In this document: piece by piece, positions 60,506 to 64,000 of the stretch
Layout of the letters: each line of letters begins with the position of its first letter
How positions within the stretch are numbered: position 1 is the first letter of the stretch
NCBI RefSeq assembly: GCF_051020975.1
Contig: NW_027478170.1
Coordinates: 5,890,001-5,954,000 of the forward strand
Source: Osmia lignaria lignaria
Lineage: Eukaryota > Arthropoda > Insecta > Hymenoptera > Megachilidae
Length of the DNA: 64,000 nucleotides
Reading direction: 5' to 3'
Notes under the pieces: generated by a model
What the model was told of the DNA's origin: nothing
The model's database searches: none
Seen by the model: the letters and a program-made list of their open reading frames with translations, nothing else
Program-made: the position numbers and the translations under genes

Positions 60506-63500
60506 TTGCAGATATATCTCAAGGGAAGGGGCCTGACGGACATATTTCGAGATATTTCTTCTTCTTGTTGTTCTTCTTCTGCACAGCTAAGCTGGAAGTG
60601 GCATTTACAGCTCGCAATAATGCAGAGTTATCTCAAAGAAAGGGGCCACGGTGTTTCTGTATCTCTATTATGTTGGTGCGGCTTCGGAACTTTTAAATAT
60701 CTCGATATATCTCGAAAACTACGCTTCTGATCAAAAAATATCATAGAACATAAATTGTAGGAAACATAATTCTCTACAAAAAACGTCTCTTAACATTTTG
60801 CCATAGCTCGCTTCGTTTCCGAGATATTTGCCGATTCAGCTCAAAGGAACTGGCCTGACGGACATATTTCGAGATATTTCTTCTTCTTGTTGTTCTTCCT
60901 CTGCACAGCTAAGCTGGAAGTGGCATTTGCAGCTCGCAATAGTGCAGAGTTATCTCAAAGAAAGGGGCCACGGTGTTTCTGTATCTCTATTATGTTGGTG
61001 CGGCTTCGGAACTTTTAAATATCTTGATATATCTCGAGAACTACGCATCTGATCAAAAAATATCATAGAACATAAAAAGTAGGAAACTTAATTCTCTATA
61101 AGAAAGGTCTCTTAACATTTTGCCATAGCTCGCTTCGTTTCCGAGATATTTGCAGATTTATCTCAAGGGAAGGGGCCTGACGGACATATTTCGAGATATT
61201 TCTTCTTCTTGTTGTTCTTCTTCTGCACAGCTAAGCTGGAAGTGGCATTTGCGGCTCGCACTAGTGCAGAGTTATCTCAAAGAAAGGGGCCACGGTGTTT
61301 CTGTATCTCTATTATGTTGGTGCGGCTTCGGAACTTTTAAATATCTCGATGTATCTCGAAAACTACGCTTCTGATCAAAAAATATCATAGAGCATAAATT
61401 GTAGGAAACATAATTCTCTACAAAAAAGGTCTCTTAACATTTTGCCATAGCTCGCTTCGTTTCCGAGATATTTGCAGATATATCTCAAGGGAAGGGGCCT
61501 GACGGACATATTTCGAGATATTTCTTCTTCTTGTTGTTCTTCTTCTGCACAGCTAAGCTGGAAGTGGCATTTGCGGCTCGCACTAGTGCAGAGTTATCTC
61601 AAAGAAAGGGGCCACGGTGTTTCTGTATCTCTATTATGTTGGTGCGGCTTCGGAACTTTTAAATATCTTGATATATCTCGAGAACTACGCATCTGATCAA
61701 AAAATATCATAGAACATAAAAAGTAGGAAACTTAATTCTCTACAAAAGAGGTCTCTTAACATTTTGCCATAGCTCGCTTAGTTTCCGAGATATTTGCAGA
61801 TTTATCTCAAGGGAAGGGGCCCAACGGACATATTTCGAGATATTTCTTCTTCTTGTTGTTCTTCTTCTGCACAGCTAAGCTGGAAGTGGCATTTGCGGCT
61901 CGCACTAGTGCAGAGTTATCTCAAAGAAAGGGGCCACGGTATTTCTGTATCCCTATTATGTTGGTGCGGCTTCGGAACTTTTAAATATCTCGATATATCT
62001 CGAAAACTACGCTTCTGATCAAAAAATATCATAGAACATAAATTGTAGGAAACATAATTCTCTACAAAAAAGGTCTCTTAACATTTTGCCATACCTCGCT
62101 TGGTTTCCGAGATATTTGCAGATATATCTCAAGGGAAGGGGCCTGACGGACATATTTCGAGATATTTCTTCTTCTTGTTGTTCTTCTTCTGCACAGCTAA
62201 GCTGGAAGTGGCATTTGCGGCTCGCACTAATGCAGAGTTATCTCAAAGAAAGGGGCCACGGTGTTTCTGTATCTCTATTATGTTGGTGCGGCTTTGGAAC
62301 TTTTAAATATCTCGATATATCTCGAAAACTACGCTTCTGATCAAAAAATATCATAGAACATAAATTGTAGGAAACATAATTCTCTACAAAAAAGGTCTCT
62401 TAACATTTTGCCATAGCTCGCTTCGTTTCCGAGATATTTGCAGATATATCTCAAGGGAAGGGGCCTGACGGACATATTTCGAGATATTTCTTCTTCTTGT
62501 TGTTCTTCTTCTGCACAGCTAAGCTGGAAGTGGCATTTACAGCTCGCAATAATGCAGAGTTATCTCAAAGAAAGGGGCCACGGTGTTTCTGTATCTCTAT
62601 TATGTTGGTGCGGCTTCGGAACTTTTAAATATCTCGATATATCTCGAAAACTACGCTTCTGATCAAAAAATATCATAGAACATAAATTGTAGGAAACATA
62701 ATTCTCTACAAAAAACGTCTCTTAGCATTTTGCCATAGCTCGCTTCGTTTCCGAGATATTTGCCGATTCAGCTCAAAGGAACTGGCCTGACGGACATATT
62801 TCGAGATATTTCTTCTTCTTGTTGTTCTTCCTCTGCACAGCTAAGCTGGAAGTGGCATTTGCGGCTCGCACTAGTGCAGAGTTATCTCAAAGAAAGGGGC
62901 CACGGTGTTTCTGTATCTCTATTATGTTGGTGCGGCTTCGGAACTTTTAAATATCTCGATATATCTCGAAAACTACGCTTCTGATCAAAAAATATCATAG
63001 AACATAAATTGTAGGAAACATAATTCTCTACAAAAAACGTCTCTCAACATTTTGCCATAGCTCGCTTGGTTTCCGAGATATTTGCAGATATATCTCAAGG
63101 GAAGGGGCCTGACGGACATATTTCGAGATATTTCTTCTTCTTGTTGTTCTTCTTCTGCACAGCTAAGCTGGAAGTGGCATTTGCAGCTCGCAATAGTGCA
63201 GAGTTATCTCAAAGAAAGGGGCCACGGTGTTTCTGTATCTCTATTATGTTGGTGCGGCTTCGGAACTTTTAAATATCTTGATATATCTCGAGAACTACGC
63301 ATCTGATCAAAAAATATCATAGAACATAAAAAGTAGGAAACTTAATTCTCTACAAAAAAGGTCTCTTAACATTTTGCCATAGCTCGCTTCGTTTCCGAGA
63401 TATTTGCAGATTTATCTCAAGGGAAGGGGCCTGACGGACATATTTCGAGATATTTCTTCTTCGTGTTGTTCTTCTTCTGCACAGCTAAGCTGGAAGTGGC

Positions 63501-64000
63501 ATTTGCGGCTCGCACTAGTGCAGAGTTATTTCAAAGAAAGGGGCCACGGTGTTTCTGTATCTCTATTATGTTGGTGCGGCTTCGGAACTTTTAAATATCT
63601 CGATGTATCTCGAAAACTACGCTTCTGATCAAAAAATATCATAGAGCATAAATTGTAGGAAACATAATTCTCTACAAAAAAGGTCTCTTAACATTTTGCC
63701 ATGGCTCGCTTCGTTTCCGAGTTATTTGCAGATATATCTCAAGGGAAGGGGCCTGACGGACATATTTCGAGATATTTCTTCTTCTTGTTGTTCTTCTTCT
63801 GCACAGCTAAGCTGGAAGTGGCATTTGCGGCTCGCACTAGTGCAGAGTTATCTCAAAGAAAGGGGCCACGGTGTTTCTGTATCTCTATTATGTTGGTGCG
63901 GCTTCGGAACTTTTAAATATCTCGATGTATCTCGAAAACTACGCTTCTGATCAAAAAATATCATAGAATATAAATTGTAGGAAACATAATTCTCTACAAA
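60506..64000 (+). repeat. Right-edge monomers with loose 6-mer order (m188-m198, last partial)
   Basis: Most units combine 'gcggctcgcactag' (K-like middle) with 'cggaactttt' and the alternative tail 'cttctgatc...aaattgtagg'. m188 and m194 share 'aataatgcag'; m189 and m195 share the unusual head 'tgccgattcagctcaaagg' with 'aactggcctg', at an offset of 1,932 bp (six monomers). m190 and m197 share 'gatgtatctcg' and 'agagcataaatt', seven monomers apart. Private changes include 'ggcccaacgg' and 'cggtatttctg' (m192), 'ccatacctcgc' and 'ggctttgg' (m193), 'cttcgtgttg' and 'gttatttc' (m197). m198 is cut by the window end after 275 bp. Confidence 0.83.

Larger units (their letters stand above)
1..64000 (+). 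repeat. Tandem satellite DNA array, 322-bp monomer, about 199 copies
   Basis: The same 322-bp unit repeats head to tail through the window with no interruption and no inversion. Recurring landmarks in every unit are 'tttccgagatatttgcag', 'aaggggcctgacgg', a TTC-rich tract, 'gctaagctggaag', 'aaaggggccac', 'ttatgttggtgcgg', 'atatctcga' and 'aacattttgcc'. Starting at 301 there are 197 full monomers up to 63,725; the only length changes I find are 1-bp losses in seven monomers and a 2-bp loss in one, which add up to the observed distance. Neither array edge is in the window, so total size and flanks are unknown. Such arrays typify eukaryotic constitutive heterochromatin; chromosomal position and species cannot be read from the repeat. 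No stretch of non-satellite DNA was found. Confidence 0.98.

Noticed and set aside
63701..63916. ATG-started 71-codon frame near the right edge
   Set aside because: The ATG arises from a single change ('ccatagc' to 'ccatggc') in the last monomer. No promoter, no conservation of the ATG in other units, and the frame is the ordinary satellite frame.
1..64000. CRISPR array
   Set aside because: There are no short identical repeats separated by unique spacers. The 322-bp units are similar over their whole length and abut each other.
1..64000. Ribosomal RNA or 5S gene cluster, or tRNA array
   Set aside because: The unit is too short for an rDNA repeat, and I see no rRNA core, no 5S-like internal promoter boxes and no tRNA cloverleaf sequence in the monomer.
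1..64000. LTR or other transposon as the source of the repeat
   Set aside because: No terminal inverted repeats, target duplications, poly-A ends or coding remnants of transposase or reverse transcriptase were seen; every junction is monomer to monomer in phase.

Overview
The whole window is one uninterrupted head-to-tail satellite DNA array. A monomer of 322 bp (about 39% G+C, about 11 CpG per monomer) repeats from base 1 to base 64,000, always on the same strand. Counting the first full monomer (m1) from position 301 at 'ttgcag', there are 197 full monomers (m1-m197), a partial one at the left edge (m0, 1-300) and a partial one at the right edge (m198, 63,726-64,000). Eight of the 197 full monomers carry small deletions that total 9 bp, which accounts exactly for the distance from 301 to 63,726. 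I see no gene, RNA gene, transposon, CRISPR array or unique DNA. The longest open frames (74-89 codons) start at TTG, recur once per monomer and are by-products of the repeat.

Organism: a 64-kb uniform satellite with higher-order repeats (HORs) points to eukaryotic heterochromatin, possibly pericentromeric or subtelomeric. The repeated 'atatctcga(g/a)aac' and 'cgagatattt' motifs resemble satellites I associate with insects and other arthropods. That is a low-confidence impression, not an identification.

Type codes used below, with diagnostic bases. Left family: K 'gcactagtgc'+'tatctcgaggg'; P 'tttccacatat'; S plain; H 'tgcatatttatc'+'aactttcaaat'; Q 'ggccagacgg'+'gcagttcgc'+'aaagacagg'; V 'ccacgtgttt' (1-bp deletion). 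Middle family: A 'tctttttcttg'+'gcagcgcgc'+'ctgttca'; B 'tttccagat'+'tatcgcaaag'; C 'tttccagat'; U plain; D preceded by 'cttggtttcc'; R 'tttcgaaatatttc'. Central 7-mer: T 'gatttagctcaag', G 'gttgtccttc', D, N 'gcagaattatc', X 'tgccgcttcgg'+'atcaggat', Y 'tttccagat'+'gcagcgcgc', Z 'ggggcttgacgg'. Central 4-mer: F 'tctttttgttg'+'gtacctc', E 'cacggggtttc', L 'tttctagat', R.

Layout: 1-14,787 holds the left family, organised as a 10-monomer HOR of 3,219 bp (P S S H Q S H Q S V), with two full copies, one internally deleted copy and decaying partial copies. 14,788-17,039 is a run of individually mutated monomers. 17,040-24,444 is a trimer-based domain (A-B-C or A-B-U, 966 bp). 24,445-28,952 holds the first R, T and G monomers and the first near-complete 7-mer. 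28,953-56,642 is a 43-monomer block of 13,845 bp present twice in tandem and nearly identical, itself built from 7-mer and 4-mer sub-blocks; a third copy begins at 56,643 and stops after three monomers. From 57,609 the left-family types (H-like, Q, K, V, P) return, and the right edge (60,506-64,000) is made of more varied monomers.

The same V-like, K, P succession occurs at the far left (m0-m2) and near the right (m184-m186). The central families therefore look like a younger amplification inside an older array, produced by unequal exchange whose crossover points can be placed within tens of bases in several hybrid monomers.
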